Shown here one piece after another: positions 15,479 to 23,732 of a stretch of 43,607 nt of DNA. Under the pieces are notes generated by a model that was not told where the DNA came from, made no database searches, and saw nothing but the letters and a program-made list of their open reading frames with translations. The stretch comes from an uncultured Planctomycetota bacterium (GTDB lineage: Bacteria > Planctomycetota > UBA1135 > GCA-002686595): NCBI GenBank assembly GCA_903928115.1, contig CAIYPP010000077.1, positions 1-43,607 of the forward strand. Reading direction: 5' to 3'. Within the stretch, counting starts at the first letter, position 1. Each line of letters begins with the position of its first letter. A program made the translations under genes and the position numbers.

Positions 15479-16516
15479 TCAGGAGAGCGGCTCGTCGTCG
15501 CCCTCGTCGGACTCGGGCTCGCCGGTCGAGGCGCCGGCCGGCGCGGGGCCGCCGAGCTGCTCGGCCTCGAACTCGGCGCGGGTCTTGATGTCGATGTCCC
15601 AGCCGCAGAGCTTGCTGGCGAGGCGGACGTTCTGACCGCGCTTGCCGATGGCGAGCGACTGCTGCTCCTCGTCGACGATCACCACCACCGTGCGCTTGTC
15701 GGTGTCGGGGTAGATGTTGTCGAGGTCGATCTCGGCGGGCTTGAGGCCGTTTTGCACGAGCAGCTCGAGCGAGTCGCTCCACTTGATGATGTCGATGCGC
15801 TCGCCGCGCAGCTCGTCGATCACGGCCTTGATGCGCGCGCCGCGCACGCCGACGCAGGCGCCGATGCAGTCGATCTTGGGATCGGAGCTCTGCACGGCCA
15901 TCTTGGTGCGGTAGCCCGGCTCGCGGACCACGCGCTTGATCTCGATGATCTCCTCGGCGACCTCAGGGACCTCGAGCTCGAACAGGCGACGCACGAGGTC
16001 GCTGCTGATGCGGCTCACCTCGATGCGCACGCGCGGCCCGTCCTTGCGGACCTCCGTCACGATGGCGCGGATGCGGTCGCCGGGCTGGAAGGTCTCGCCC
16101 CGCACGCGCTCGGTGCGCGGCAGGTAGGCCTCGACGCGGCCCAAGTTGATCACGAGGTCCTCGCCGTCGAAGCGCTGGACCGTGCCGTTGATCAGCTGGC
16201 CGACGCGGCTCTCGTACTCGTCGTAGAGCTTGTCGCGCTCCGCCTCGCGGAACTTCTGGTTGATCCCCTGCTTCACCGCCTGCGCCGCGATGCGGCCGAG
16301 CTCGGCGGGGTTGACCTCGTAGACCTCTTCGTCGTCCTCGACCGAGAGCTCGCCCGTCTTGCGGTCGATCTTGACGACGAGGTCGTCGCCCGCTCCGAGG
16401 CGCTTGCGGAAGCCGACAGCGAGCGCGTCCTCGAGCGCGAGGAACAGCGTCTCTTTGTCGAGCTCCTTCTCGCGGCTGATCACATCGACCATCCGCAGGA
16501 TGTCGTCATTGTTCAT
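15479..16516 (-). CDS. nusA: Transcription termination/antitermination factor NusA
   Basis: A 345-residue RNA-polymerase-binding factor controlling pausing, termination and antitermination. Order: N-terminal polymerase-binding domain (residues 1-125, starting MNNDDILRMVDVISREKELD), S1 domain (about 130-200, GTVQRFDGEDLVINLGRVEA), KH1 (DCIGACVGVRGARIKAVIDE) and KH2 (QQSLAIGKRGQNVRLASKLC). It ends in a short acidic tail and lacks the extra C-terminal repeats of the E. coli protein, as in most bacteria. ATG 16516 gives the normal N terminus; the larger open frame upstream is spurious. First gene of the operon; the rimP gene usually found upstream is missing and a divergent activator gene sits there instead. 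Confidence 0.97.
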   Translation of the reverse strand: MNNDDILRMVDVISREKELDKETLFLALEDALAVGFRKRLGAGDDLVVKIDRKTGELSVEDDEEVYEVNPAELGRIAAQAVKQGINQKFREAERDKLYDEYESRVGQLINGTVQRFDGEDLVINLGRVEAYLPRTERVRGETFQPGDRIRAIVTEVRKDGPRVRIEVSRISSDLVRRLFELEVPEVAEEIIEIKRVVREPGYRTKMAVQSSDPKIDCIGACVGVRGARIKAVIDELRGERIDIIKWSDSLELLVQNGLKPAEIDLDNIYPDTDKRTVVVIVDEEQQSLAIGKRGQNVRLASKLCGWDIDIKTRAEFEAEQLGGPAPAGASTGEPESDEGDDEPLS

Positions 16517-16663
16517 GTTGGTGGCGGGGTTAGAGGGTGCGGCCCGGGAGCGGCGCGGCGGGACCGCGCGGCTCGGAATGTGAACCGGAGCGCGGGCGAA
16601 CCCGGACTCCAGGGCAGCGCGCCCCCGCCAGGACGATCCCGGTCGGAAGCTCGAAGGCGGAAC

Positions 16664-16693
16664 AGTTTGGGTTCTGACCCCGGTCCGCGTCAA
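16664..16693 (-). promoter_or_regulatory. Candidate sigma-70-type promoter for nusA-infB-rbfA
   Basis: On the minus strand, TTGACG (16688-16693) is followed after 18 bases by CAAACT (16664-16669), about 150 bases ahead of the nusA ATG. The -35 box is good and the -10 is weak (3 of 6 matches to TATAAT). The location in the 213-base divergent gap is right, but in GC-rich planctomycete-like DNA such matches are only suggestive. Confidence 0.25.
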
Positions 16694-16729
16694 CCGCGAG
16701 GGGGCCCGGTTTGCGTATCTTCTGGAGCC

Positions 16730-17701
16730 GTGAGCGACCGCCCGACCACCCCCGACGACCTCTGGCTGGGCGAGAGCCCCCCTGCGGCCGCCCTGGAGGC
16801 CCTCGTGCGCAAGGCGGCCCTCTCCCGGGCCCCCGCGGTGGTCTTCGGGGAGGGGGGCTCGGGGAAGAGCCGGGTGGCGCGGGCCCTGCACGAGCGCGGG
16901 CCGCGCGCTGCGGGCCCCCTGTGCGCCGCGAGCCTCGCGGCTTTGGCGCCGACTCTGATCGAGGCCGAGCTGTTCGGGCACGAGGAGGGTGCGTTCACCG
17001 GCGCGAGCCGCGCGCGGCTCGGGCGCTTCCGCTTGGCGCACGGCGGGACGCTCGTGCTCGAGGACATCGACGCGCTCCCGCTCGACCTGCAGGGCAAGCT
17101 CCTGCGCGCTCTGCAGGAAGGCGAGGTCGAGCCTCTCGGCGCGGAGCGGCCGGTCAAGGTCGATGTGCGCGTGGTCGCGACGAGCGCGCGGGACCTGCGC
17201 GAGAGCGTGGCGAGCGGACGGCTGCGCAGCGACTTGTTCTGGCGCCTCGCGGTGCTCGAGCTTGCAGTTCCGCCGCTGCGCGCGCGCACCGAGGACATCG
17301 TGCCGCTCGCGCAACGCATGCTCGCGCGACTCGGCAGTTCGCGCGTCTTGTCCGAGTCGGCGCAAGAGCTTCTCCGAGCTCACCCTTGGCCGGGAAACGT
17401 GCGCGAGCTCGAGAATGCGCTGGAGCGCGTGCTCGCGCTCGCCGGAGACGCGGCCGTGGCGATCTCGCCCGAAGAGTTCGCGTTCCTCACCGCGGCCGTC
17501 GCGGACGAGCCGGACCAACTCGCCGCGCGGGCGCTGGCGCACGGGGTTTCGCTGGAGGCGCTGGAGACGGCGCTCCTGCGCGGTGCTCTGCGCGAGCAGC
17601 GCGGGAACATCGCGGCTGCAGCACGTCGAGTCGGCCTCTCGCGCCGCGCGTTCGAGTATCGCCTGTCGAAGCTCGCCGCCGGCGGGGAGCCTTCGCCGTG
17701 A
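16730..17701 (+). CDS. Sigma-54-type AAA+ transcription activator without receiver domain
   Basis: A 323-residue protein made of an AAA+ domain plus a Fis-type helix-turn-helix. Walker A is FGEGGSGKS (residues 39-47). The sigma-54 contact loop GAFTGA is intact (about 87-92). LQGKLLRALQEGEVEPLG, SDLFWRLAVLEL (arginine-finger region), WPGNVRELEN (sensor II, W220) and NIAAAARRVGLSRRAFEYRL (DNA-binding end) follow. No receiver, GAF or PAS domain precedes it, so control must come from elsewhere, as in PspF-like activators. Odd points: Walker B reads LVLEDI instead of the usual LFLDEI (E111-D112), and the sensor I Asn of ATN is Ser152. GTG 16730 starts it, with GGAG only 2 bases upstream. The next gene overlaps by 4 bases (GTGA). 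Confidence 0.85.
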   Translation: MSDRPTTPDDLWLGESPPAAALEALVRKAALSRAPAVVFGEGGSGKSRVARALHERGPRAAGPLCAASLAALAPTLIEAELFGHEEGAFTGASRARLGRFRLAHGGTLVLEDIDALPLDLQGKLLRALQEGEVEPLGAERPVKVDVRVVATSARDLRESVASGRLRSDLFWRLAVLELAVPPLRARTEDIVPLAQRMLARLGSSRVLSESAQELLRAHPWPGNVRELENALERVLALAGDAAVAISPEEFAFLTAAVADEPDQLAARALAHGVSLEALETALLRGALREQRGNIAAAARRVGLSRRAFEYRLSKLAAGGEPSP

Positions 17702-20109
17702 GCGTGCTCTTCGCTCTGCTGCTCGCACTTTCTGGGGGCGATCTCGCGGCTCGACTGGCGCAGCTCGACGCAGCGCGTGGCGCGCGCGTGGACGAGCTGC
17801 TCGTCGAGCTCGGCGCGGAGGGTGAGCCGGCGGGCGACGCCGCCCTCGGCGCGGGCTTCGAGACGCTGAGCCTCGAGTCGCGCAGGGCGCGCAGTGCGCT
17901 CGCGCGCGCTCAGGCCGGCGTCGGGGGAATCGACGCGGCGTTGGCGCGGCTCGCAGATCCCGACGCGCGGGTGCGGAGAAACTTGTGCGCCTTCTTGGGC
18001 GCTCCGCGACTCGGGCGTGAGAGAGCGGAGGCGCGGGCGCGGGCGCTGGAATCGATCGTGAGCGGCGCCGCGGAGGCGGAGGTGCGCGAGGAAGCGCTGG
18101 CGGCGCTCGAACGCATCGATCATGCGGAAGGTGCGCGTGCTTTGGCGCGGCTCGTGCGCGCTTCTGTCGGCGACGAGCAGCACGAACTGGCGCGGCGACT
18201 CGCGGGGCACGCCAAGGCGCGCGATGTGCTCTGCGAGCTCGTGACCGCGAGTTCGCAGGGTGGACCCGGTGAGTTGCGCGGGGTCGCGCTCGCCGAGCTC
18301 GTGCGCGCGAGCGGGACCGCGCTCGCCGAAGTGCCCGCGGGCGGTACGACGCTCCAGGATCGCTCGATCTTCTTGCTGGCGGCGCGTCATCCGGACGCAG
18401 ACGTCCGGGCGGCGGCGAGTGTCGCGCTCGAGCGCTTTCTCGCGCGCTGCGAGACGCTCGGCGACACGGAGCGTGCGGCCGGAACACTCGAAGCGCTCTT
18501 CGGCGCGGGGCTCGACGATGGTGCGCTCGCCGCGCGCGCGATCGTGCTCGAACTCTCGCGCTCGCGCGCAGATCGGGCGCTGGAGCTTGCGCGCAGGCTC
18601 GTCCAGCGAACTCCGCTGACCGAAGATCCGCTCTCGCGAGCGCTCCGAGCGCGCGCGGATCTGCTCGCGACGGCGGCGTTGGTGGCGCTCGGGCGCGGCA
18701 GCGAGTGCGAGCCGCTGCTCGCGGATGCGCAGGCGGCGCTGGGCGCGCTGCGGCGGGAGCGGTGGGACCTGCGCGGGCGGGAGGATCGCAACGACTTCGA
18801 CGCGCAGCGCACGGACGACATGCTGCTCGGCGCGCTCGTGCCCTTGTGGCGAACGCTGGTCGCGCTGCAGGCGGGGGAGCGGCCCAACTCGCTCGCCGTG
18901 CTCGAGCTCGCGCGTGCCGCGGACACGGCGCTCTTGGAAGTTCAGCTGGAGGTCTCGCGAGTCTCGTGGAACGCGTCGCTGTCGTACGACGACCTCCTGC
19001 AGCATCCGCTCGGCCCCGTCGAACTCCTGCTCGGCGGTGAGCTCTTGGGCAAGCAGGCACTCGAGCTCGAGCTCGCGCTGTGCCGCGCACTCGCGAGCAC
19101 GTGCGGAGGCGGACTTCCCGGTTTCGAGCCCTACACAGACCTCGAGCCCAAGTTCTCGCAGCCGCTCGCGGATCCTGCGCGCAAGCAGCTCTTGGAGCGC
19201 ATTCAAAGCGCGCGCCGCGAGGCTGCGCTGGCGTGGATCGACCGCGAGACCGAGCGGCTCGACCGAGATGCGATCGCGCGCGATCCCACGCGACTCCTCG
19301 AACTCGACGTGCTGCGTTCGCAGGTCTTGCGCATGTTCGAGCGCGAGACGGCGGAGGGCGAGGCGGCACTGCTGCGCCAGCGCGGCGTCTCGCGTGCGGG
19401 GATCCTGTATGCCGAGCGCACCCGGGAGCAAGGGCGCGCGGAGACGGCTCGACGCGCGGCCGAGCGCGCAGCCGCGGACCTCGAAGCGCTGCGAGGCGCC
19501 CTCGACGAGCTCACGCTCGCACGCTATCTCGCGGCCGCGGAGTCCGCGCTCGGAGGTGCGCTCATGGACCTCCAGCGTGGCGAAGAGGCCGAGCCCGTCT
19601 TCCAGCGAGCACTCGAGCGCCTCGACGGCGCGGCGCGCGAACTGGAGACTCGCGAAGACGAAAGCGCGACTCGACTCGTTCGTGCACAACGCGCGGGGAT
19701 GCTCACGAGCCTCGCCGTCAATGCGAATGTGAAGCTGCGCGCGCCCGCGAAGGCGCTGGAGTTCTTCGAGCGCGCCTACGAGCTCGATCAGAGCGACTTC
19801 ATGCGTGTCTTGCTCGCGTGCTATCGCGCACGCGCCGGGAGAAAAACCGAGGCGCGCGCGGTGCTGGCCGAGCTGCGTGCGACGCCCGCGAACTACTACA
19901 ACCTCGCTTGCACGTGGGCGTTGCTCGGCGAGCGTGAGCTGGCGCTCGACTATCTCGCGCGCGACTTTGCGGAGGTGCGCATCCAATCCGGAGCGCGCGA
20001 GCGGCAGAAAATCTGGGCGGCGGGCGATCCCGACCTCGAGTCCCTGCGCGGCGATCCGCGCTTCGAGGCGTTGGTGAAGCCCGAGCCTTCGGAGTCGGAG
20101 CAGAAGTAG
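17698..20109 (+). CDS. HEAT/TPR-repeat protein, coupled to the activator
   Basis: An 803-residue helical-repeat protein of unknown function. The GTG at 17698 overlaps the activator stop by 4 bases, so translation is probably coupled. The N terminus (SVLFALLLALSGG) may be a weak signal or anchor. Residues about 80-300 look like degenerate HEAT repeats (ARLADPDARVRRNLCAFLG, AALERIDHAEGARALARLVR). A middle helical region follows. The last 200 residues are TPRs: GGALMDLQRGEEAEPVFQRA, KALEFFERAYELD, YYNLACTWALLGERELALD, then the closing DPDLESLRGDPRFEALVK, a motif common at the end of bacterial TPR arrays. It may be the partner or sensor that controls the receiver-less activator; that is inferred from coupling only. 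Confidence 0.75.
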   Translation: MSVLFALLLALSGGDLAARLAQLDAARGARVDELLVELGAEGEPAGDAALGAGFETLSLESRRARSALARAQAGVGGIDAALARLADPDARVRRNLCAFLGAPRLGRERAEARARALESIVSGAAEAEVREEALAALERIDHAEGARALARLVRASVGDEQHELARRLAGHAKARDVLCELVTASSQGGPGELRGVALAELVRASGTALAEVPAGGTTLQDRSIFLLAARHPDADVRAAASVALERFLARCETLGDTERAAGTLEALFGAGLDDGALAARAIVLELSRSRADRALELARRLVQRTPLTEDPLSRALRARADLLATAALVALGRGSECEPLLADAQAALGALRRERWDLRGREDRNDFDAQRTDDMLLGALVPLWRTLVALQAGERPNSLAVLELARAADTALLEVQLEVSRVSWNASLSYDDLLQHPLGPVELLLGGELLGKQALELELALCRALASTCGGGLPGFEPYTDLEPKFSQPLADPARKQLLERIQSARREAALAWIDRETERLDRDAIARDPTRLLELDVLRSQVLRMFERETAEGEAALLRQRGVSRAGILYAERTREQGRAETARRAAERAAADLEALRGALDELTLARYLAAAESALGGALMDLQRGEEAEPVFQRALERLDGAARELETREDESATRLVRAQRAGMLTSLAVNANVKLRAPAKALEFFERAYELDQSDFMRVLLACYRARAGRKTEARAVLAELRATPANYYNLACTWALLGERELALDYLARDFAEVRIQSGARERQKIWAAGDPDLESLRGDPRFEALVKPEPSESEQK

Positions 20110-20112
20110 GAG
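20108..20112 (+). promoter_or_regulatory. Ribosome-binding site deciding the methyltransferase start
   Basis: AGGAG overlaps the stop codon of the TPR gene. It is one base before GTG 20114 but seven bases before TTG 20120, so the TTG is the better start by spacing. Confidence 0.5.
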
Positions 20113-20119
20113 CGTGGTC

Positions 20120-21295
20120 TTGGCGAAAGTGCGATTGAGCGGGCGCGGCCGTCGGCGCCTCGAAGGCGGGCATCCGTGGATCTTCGCGGACGACGTGGTC
20201 GCCACCGAGGCGGAGCCGGGCGACGTCGTGGCCATCGAGGCGCCGGATGGGCGCACGCTGGGTTTCGGTCTGTACAGCTCGGAGTCGAAGATCCGCGTGC
20301 GGCTCTTCTCGCGCGAGGAGAAGGAGCCCGGGCCGGAGTTCTGGAAGGCGCAGCTCGCGCGCGCGCTCGCTGCGCGGCGACGCATGGGCCTGTGGGACCC
20401 GCGCGGCGCGTGCCGACTGCTCGCTGGCGACGCGGACCTCGTGCCGGGCTTGGTGATCGATCACTACGCGGGCGTGTTCGTGCTGCAGAGCGGCTCGCAG
20501 GCGTCGGACCGGCTCATCCCGACGTTCGTGGATGCGCTCGTCGAGCTGTGCGGCGAGCCGACGGCGGTGGTCGACCGCTCGGATGCGAGTGTGCGACGGC
20601 TCGAGGGACTCGAGAAACGCGTCGTCGTCCTGCGCGGCTCGATTCCGACCTCGCTCGAGGTGCACGAGGAGGGGCTCGTGTACGAGGTCGACGTCCTGCA
20701 CGGACACAAGACTGGCCACTATCTCGATCAGCGCCGCAACCGCATGCGCGCCGCAGTGCTCTCGCGCGGCCGCGCGATGCTCGACGCGTTCTGCTACGAC
20801 GGCTTGTTCGCCGTGCGCGCGGCCCTCGCCGGCGCGACGCACGTGCTCTGCCTCGACCAAGCCGAAGCAGCGCTCGAGCGCGCGCGTCGCAATGCGGAGC
20901 GCAACGGCGTGCTCGACAAGCTCGCGTTCGAGCGCGTCGACGTCATGCGCGACCTGCGCCAGCGTGCGGACCTCGACGGTCGCTTCGGCGTGGTCGTCGT
21001 CGATCCTCCGGCGTTCGCGCGCAACAAGGCGGAGCTCGAGGGTGCCGAGCGTGGCTACCGCGAGCTCAACTTGCGCGCGCTGCGGCTCGTCGAGCCCGGC
21101 GGGCACATGGTGAGCGCGTCGTGCTCGCACGCGATGAAGTCCGAGCACTTCGTGCAGGTGCTCGCGCAGGCCGCGCATCTCTCGGGGCGCTCGGTGTATC
21201 TCGAAGAGCTGCTCGGCGCCTCGCCGGACCACTCGGCGCTGCTCACGCTGCCGGAGTCGAGCTACTTGAAGTGCGCGTTCCTGCGCGTCGAGTAG
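20120..21295 (+). CDS. RlmI-like SAM-dependent 23S rRNA cytosine methyltransferase
   Basis: A 391-residue protein when read from TTG 20120 (393 from GTG 20114). The layout is that of the RlmI / COG1092 family: an N-terminal PUA domain (GRRRLEGGHPWIFADDV, then GDVVAIEAPDGRTLGFGLYS), a linker domain (GLVIDHYAGVFVLQ), then a Rossmann methyltransferase domain with LDAFCYDGLFAVRAALAGA, DPPAFARNKAELE and MVSASCSHAM, containing the conserved Cys of m5C enzymes. HKTGHYLDQRRNR is the family's GxKTGxxLDQRxNR block. Target (C1962 in E. coli RlmI) is by family analogy only. It follows the TPR gene directly and is likely in the same transcript. Confidence 0.88.
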   Translation: MAKVRLSGRGRRRLEGGHPWIFADDVVATEAEPGDVVAIEAPDGRTLGFGLYSSESKIRVRLFSREEKEPGPEFWKAQLARALAARRRMGLWDPRGACRLLAGDADLVPGLVIDHYAGVFVLQSGSQASDRLIPTFVDALVELCGEPTAVVDRSDASVRRLEGLEKRVVVLRGSIPTSLEVHEEGLVYEVDVLHGHKTGHYLDQRRNRMRAAVLSRGRAMLDAFCYDGLFAVRAALAGATHVLCLDQAEAALERARRNAERNGVLDKLAFERVDVMRDLRQRADLDGRFGVVVVDPPAFARNKAELEGAERGYRELNLRALRLVEPGGHMVSASCSHAMKSEHFVQVLAQAAHLSGRSVYLEELLGASPDHSALLTLPESSYLKCAFLRVE

Positions 21296-21341
21296 CGTTC
21301 CTTGAGGCTCGGAGCACAGCCCGATATTCTCTTCCGCCACC

Positions 21342-21548
21342 ATGCCGATCTCGATTCGTGTCAACGGCGTCGCGCGCGACGTGCGCGAGGACTGCTCGGT
21401 GGCGGCCTTGGTCCACGAGCTCGGCCTGCGGCGCGAGCTGGTCGCGGTCGAGCGCAACGGAGCGATCGTGCGTCGCGCGGACCACGAGGCGACGCGGCTT
21501 GCGCCGGGTGATGTGGTGGAGATCGTGACCCTCGTCGGAGGAGGCTGA
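21342..21548 (+). CDS. thiS: Sulfur carrier protein ThiS
   Basis: A 68-residue ubiquitin-like protein ending in VGGG. Its C-terminal Gly is adenylated and thiocarboxylated to carry sulfur for the thiazole ring of thiamine. The text [20 protein letters not shown] with later [13 protein letters not shown] and [16 protein letters not shown] matches ThiS throughout, at the usual length. It lies immediately before thiG. The enzyme charging it (ThiF-like) is not in the window. No ribosome site is obvious before the ATG. Confidence 0.95.
   Translation: MPISIRVNGVARDVREDCSVAALVHELGLRRELVAVERNGAIVRRADHEATRLAPGDVVEIVTLVGGG
21537..21544 (+). promoter_or_regulatory. thiG ribosome-binding site inside the thiS Gly codons
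   Basis: GGAGGAGG is formed by the last Gly-Gly-Gly codons of thiS and lies 9 bases before the thiG ATG. It is one of the strongest Shine-Dalgarno matches in the window and ties thiG initiation to the functional tail codons of thiS. Confidence 0.75.
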
Positions 21549-21553
21549 GATCG

Positions 21554-22357
21554 ATGAGTGGCGCAGCTTGGGAACACGACGAACCGCTGGTGGTGGGGCG
21601 CACGACGCTGCGCTCGCGCCTGCTCGTGGGGACCGGCAAGTACAAGGACTTCGAGGAAACGCGCGCGGCGCTCGAGGTCAGCGGAACGGACTGCGTGACC
21701 GTCGCGGTGCGACGCGTGAACCTCGACCGCAATGCGGGTCCGTCGCTGCTCGACTACATCGACCGCTCCAAGTACGCGATCCTCCCGAACACGGCGGGCT
21801 GCTTCGACGCCGCCACGGCGATCCGCACGGCGGAGCTCGCGCGAGAGCTCCTTGGCACCGAGCTCGTGAAGCTCGAAGTGCTCGGCGACCCCAAGACGCT
21901 GCTTCCCGATCCCGTCGGGACCCTCGAGGCGACGCGCGAGCTCGTCCGCCAAGGCTTCGACGTGATGGTGTACTGCTCCGACGATCCGCGCATGGGCGTG
22001 CACCTCGCGGAGCTCGGCGCCGTCAGCGTGATGCCGGCGGGCTCGCCGATCGGATCAGGGCTCGGCGTCCTGAATCCGAATGCGATCCGCATCTTGATGG
22101 AGCTCGTGAAGGTGCCCGTCATCGTCGATGCGGGCGTCGGCACCGCTTCGGACGTCGCGCTGGCGATGGAACTCGGCGTCGCGGGCGTGCTTCTGAACTC
22201 GGCCATCGCGGGTGCGCGCGAGCCGCTGCGCATGGCGGCGGCGATGCGCGACGCGTGCCGCGCGGGTCGCAACGCATTCCTCGCGGGCCGCATCCCGCGT
22301 CGGCTGTACGCGAACGCGTCCTCCCCGCTCGAAGGCGTGATCGGCGTGCGCAGCTAG
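21554..22357 (+). CDS. thiG: Thiazole synthase ThiG
   Basis: A 267-residue TIM-barrel enzyme that makes the thiazole phosphate moiety of thiamine from 1-deoxyxylulose 5-phosphate, dehydroglycine and ThiS-thiocarboxylate. Seen: [20 protein letters not shown] near the start, [36 protein letters not shown] with the Schiff-base Lys at position 106, [40 protein letters not shown] and [12 protein letters not shown]. All are canonical ThiG blocks and the length is typical. It follows thiS by 5 bases; thiC, thiE, thiF and thiH/thiO are not here. Confidence 0.97.
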   Translation: MSGAAWEHDEPLVVGRTTLRSRLLVGTGKYKDFEETRAALEVSGTDCVTVAVRRVNLDRNAGPSLLDYIDRSKYAILPNTAGCFDAATAIRTAELARELLGTELVKLEVLGDPKTLLPDPVGTLEATRELVRQGFDVMVYCSDDPRMGVHLAELGAVSVMPAGSPIGSGLGVLNPNAIRILMELVKVPVIVDAGVGTASDVALAMELGVAGVLLNSAIAGAREPLRMAAAMRDACRAGRNAFLAGRIPRRLYANASSPLEGVIGVRS

Positions 22358-22359
22358 CG

Positions 22360-23208
22360 ATGGAGACGCAAGGCGAGCTCGTAGGGTTCGAGCCCTCGGC
22401 GGCGAGCGCCACCGTCGGACTGTTGCTTCTCTTGGCGAGTGTCGCGCTGTTCCCGCTCGGCCGCGCGCTCAGCGCACGGATCTTCCCAGGGCGCCAAGTC
22501 TTCTTCGCGCGCTGGGGCTTCTTTCACCTCGGTCTCGCGATCTTCTTCTACTTCGCGCTGACGCTCGTCGCCGGATTCGCGCTGCAGGCGGCGGGCGTGG
22601 AGCTCGGCGGGGGACTCGCGCCGATCCTTCTCGGCGCAGGATTGCAGATTGCGACGGTGTTGCTCGTCGCGAGCTTCGCGCGGCGTCTCGATCCTGATGG
22701 GGTTGCCTGCCTCGGACTGCGCACCGAGCGCGTTCCCTCGAGTCTCGTGGTCGGTGCGCTGGCCTACGCGCTTGCCCTTCCCGCGATCATGGGCTCGATG
22801 CTCTGCTCCGCATGGCTGTGGGACGCGCTCGGCGTCGAAGCGAAGCCGCAGGAAGTGCTCAAGCTCGTGCTCGAGCTGCAGGGCGCCGAGCGCGCGGTGT
22901 TCGTCGCGCTCGCGGTGATCGTGATCCCCCTGTGCGAAGAACTCTTCTTCCGCGGCTTCGCGCAGCCGCTGCTCGTCCAGAACCTCGGCGACCGCGGCGG
23001 CGTGTTCGCGACGGCGATCCTGTTCGCGGCCGTTCACGGAAATCTGGTCGCGTTCTTCCCGATCTTCACGCTCGCGCTCGTACTCGGCATGGTGATGCTT
23101 CGCACCCAGCGCATCGCTGCCGCATGGCTCGTCCACGCGCTGCACAACGGGCTCGTGATCGGACTGATCCTCGGCAGCGAGTGGGCGCGACGCCTCGCGG
23201 GCGGCTAG
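22360..23208 (+). CDS. CPBP-family intramembrane metalloprotease
   Basis: A 282-residue membrane protein, starting at ATG 22360 two bases after the thiG stop. Several hydrophobic helices are visible, the first at about residues 18-36. The CPBP (CAAX protease / bacteriocin-processing) motifs are present: CEELFFRGFAQPLL (EExxxR), FAAVHGNLVAFFP (FxxxH) and HALHNGLV (HxxxN-like), arranged as in Rce1-type proteases. Substrate cannot be predicted. No bacteriocin genes are nearby, so the location after thiG is probably transcriptional convenience. Confidence 0.88.
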   Translation: METQGELVGFEPSAASATVGLLLLLASVALFPLGRALSARIFPGRQVFFARWGFFHLGLAIFFYFALTLVAGFALQAAGVELGGGLAPILLGAGLQIATVLLVASFARRLDPDGVACLGLRTERVPSSLVVGALAYALALPAIMGSMLCSAWLWDALGVEAKPQEVLKLVLELQGAERAVFVALAVIVIPLCEELFFRGFAQPLLVQNLGDRGGVFATAILFAAVHGNLVAFFPIFTLALVLGMVMLRTQRIAAAWLVHALHNGLVIGLILGSEWARRLAGG

Positions 23209-23228
23209 GATTCTCGCGCCACACGACC

Positions 23229-23732
23229 ATGACGCACTTTTCCCGCCAAGGACTCTTTCGACCCGTCGAGGGCGGCGCGTACATCGCCTCCAACGCGATC
23301 GTCACCGGAGATGTGACGCTCGGTGAAGACGTCGGCGTGTGGTTTGGTTGCGTGCTGCGCGGCGACGACGCTCCGCTCACGATCGGTCGGCGCACGAATG
23401 TGCAGGACCTCACGATGATCCACGCCGACACCGGGGTCCCGAACGTGATCGGCGAGGAGTGCACCATCGGCCATCGCGTCGTGCTTCACGGCGCGCGCAT
23501 CGGCGATCGTTGCCTGATCGGAATGGGCGCGATCCTGCTCGGCGGATCCGTGATCGGCGAGGAGTCCCTGATCGCCGCGGGCGCCGTCGTGAAAGAGGGC
23601 TTCGTCGTGCCGCCGCGCTCGCTGGTCGTCGGCTTGCCGGGCAAGGTGATCCGTACGCTCACGGATGCCGACGTGGCGGCGATCCGCGCGAGTGCGGAGG
23701 GCTACGTGAAGAAGATCCGTCTCTACCTGTGA
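23229..23732 (+). CDS. Gamma-class carbonic-anhydrase-like protein
   Basis: A 167-residue left-handed beta-helix protein with hexapeptide repeats (IVTGDVTLGEDVGVWFGCVL and following turns). NVQDLTMIHAD and GHRVVLHGARIGD carry the three His residues that bind metal in gamma-carbonic anhydrases (H, then HxxxxH). LVVGLPGKVIR near the end is also typical of YrdA/PaaY-type members. Carbonic-anhydrase activity varies within this family, so activity is inferred only. ATG 23229 is 20 bases after the protease stop. The LarE-like gene overlaps the end by 4 bases. Confidence 0.9.
   Translation: MTHFSRQGLFRPVEGGAYIASNAIVTGDVTLGEDVGVWFGCVLRGDDAPLTIGRRTNVQDLTMIHADTGVPNVIGEECTIGHRVVLHGARIGDRCLIGMGAILLGGSVIGEESLIAAGAVVKEGFVVPPRSLVVGLPGKVIRTLTDADVAAIRASAEGYVKKIRLYL

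Noticed and set aside
12229..15588. Open plus-strand frame of 1119 codons opposite infB and rbfA
   Set aside because: The minus strand carries unmistakable IF-2 and RbfA; the plus frame is low-complexity shadow created by high GC.
15479..19369. A 1296-codon minus-strand frame ending as NusA
   Set aside because: Only the last 345 residues are NusA; the upstream part is Arg/Ala-rich text antisense to the activator and TPR genes.
21854..21866. TGGCAC-type sequence as a sigma-54 promoter
   Set aside because: It lies inside thiG and lacks a TTGC element at the right spacing; it is chance coding sequence.
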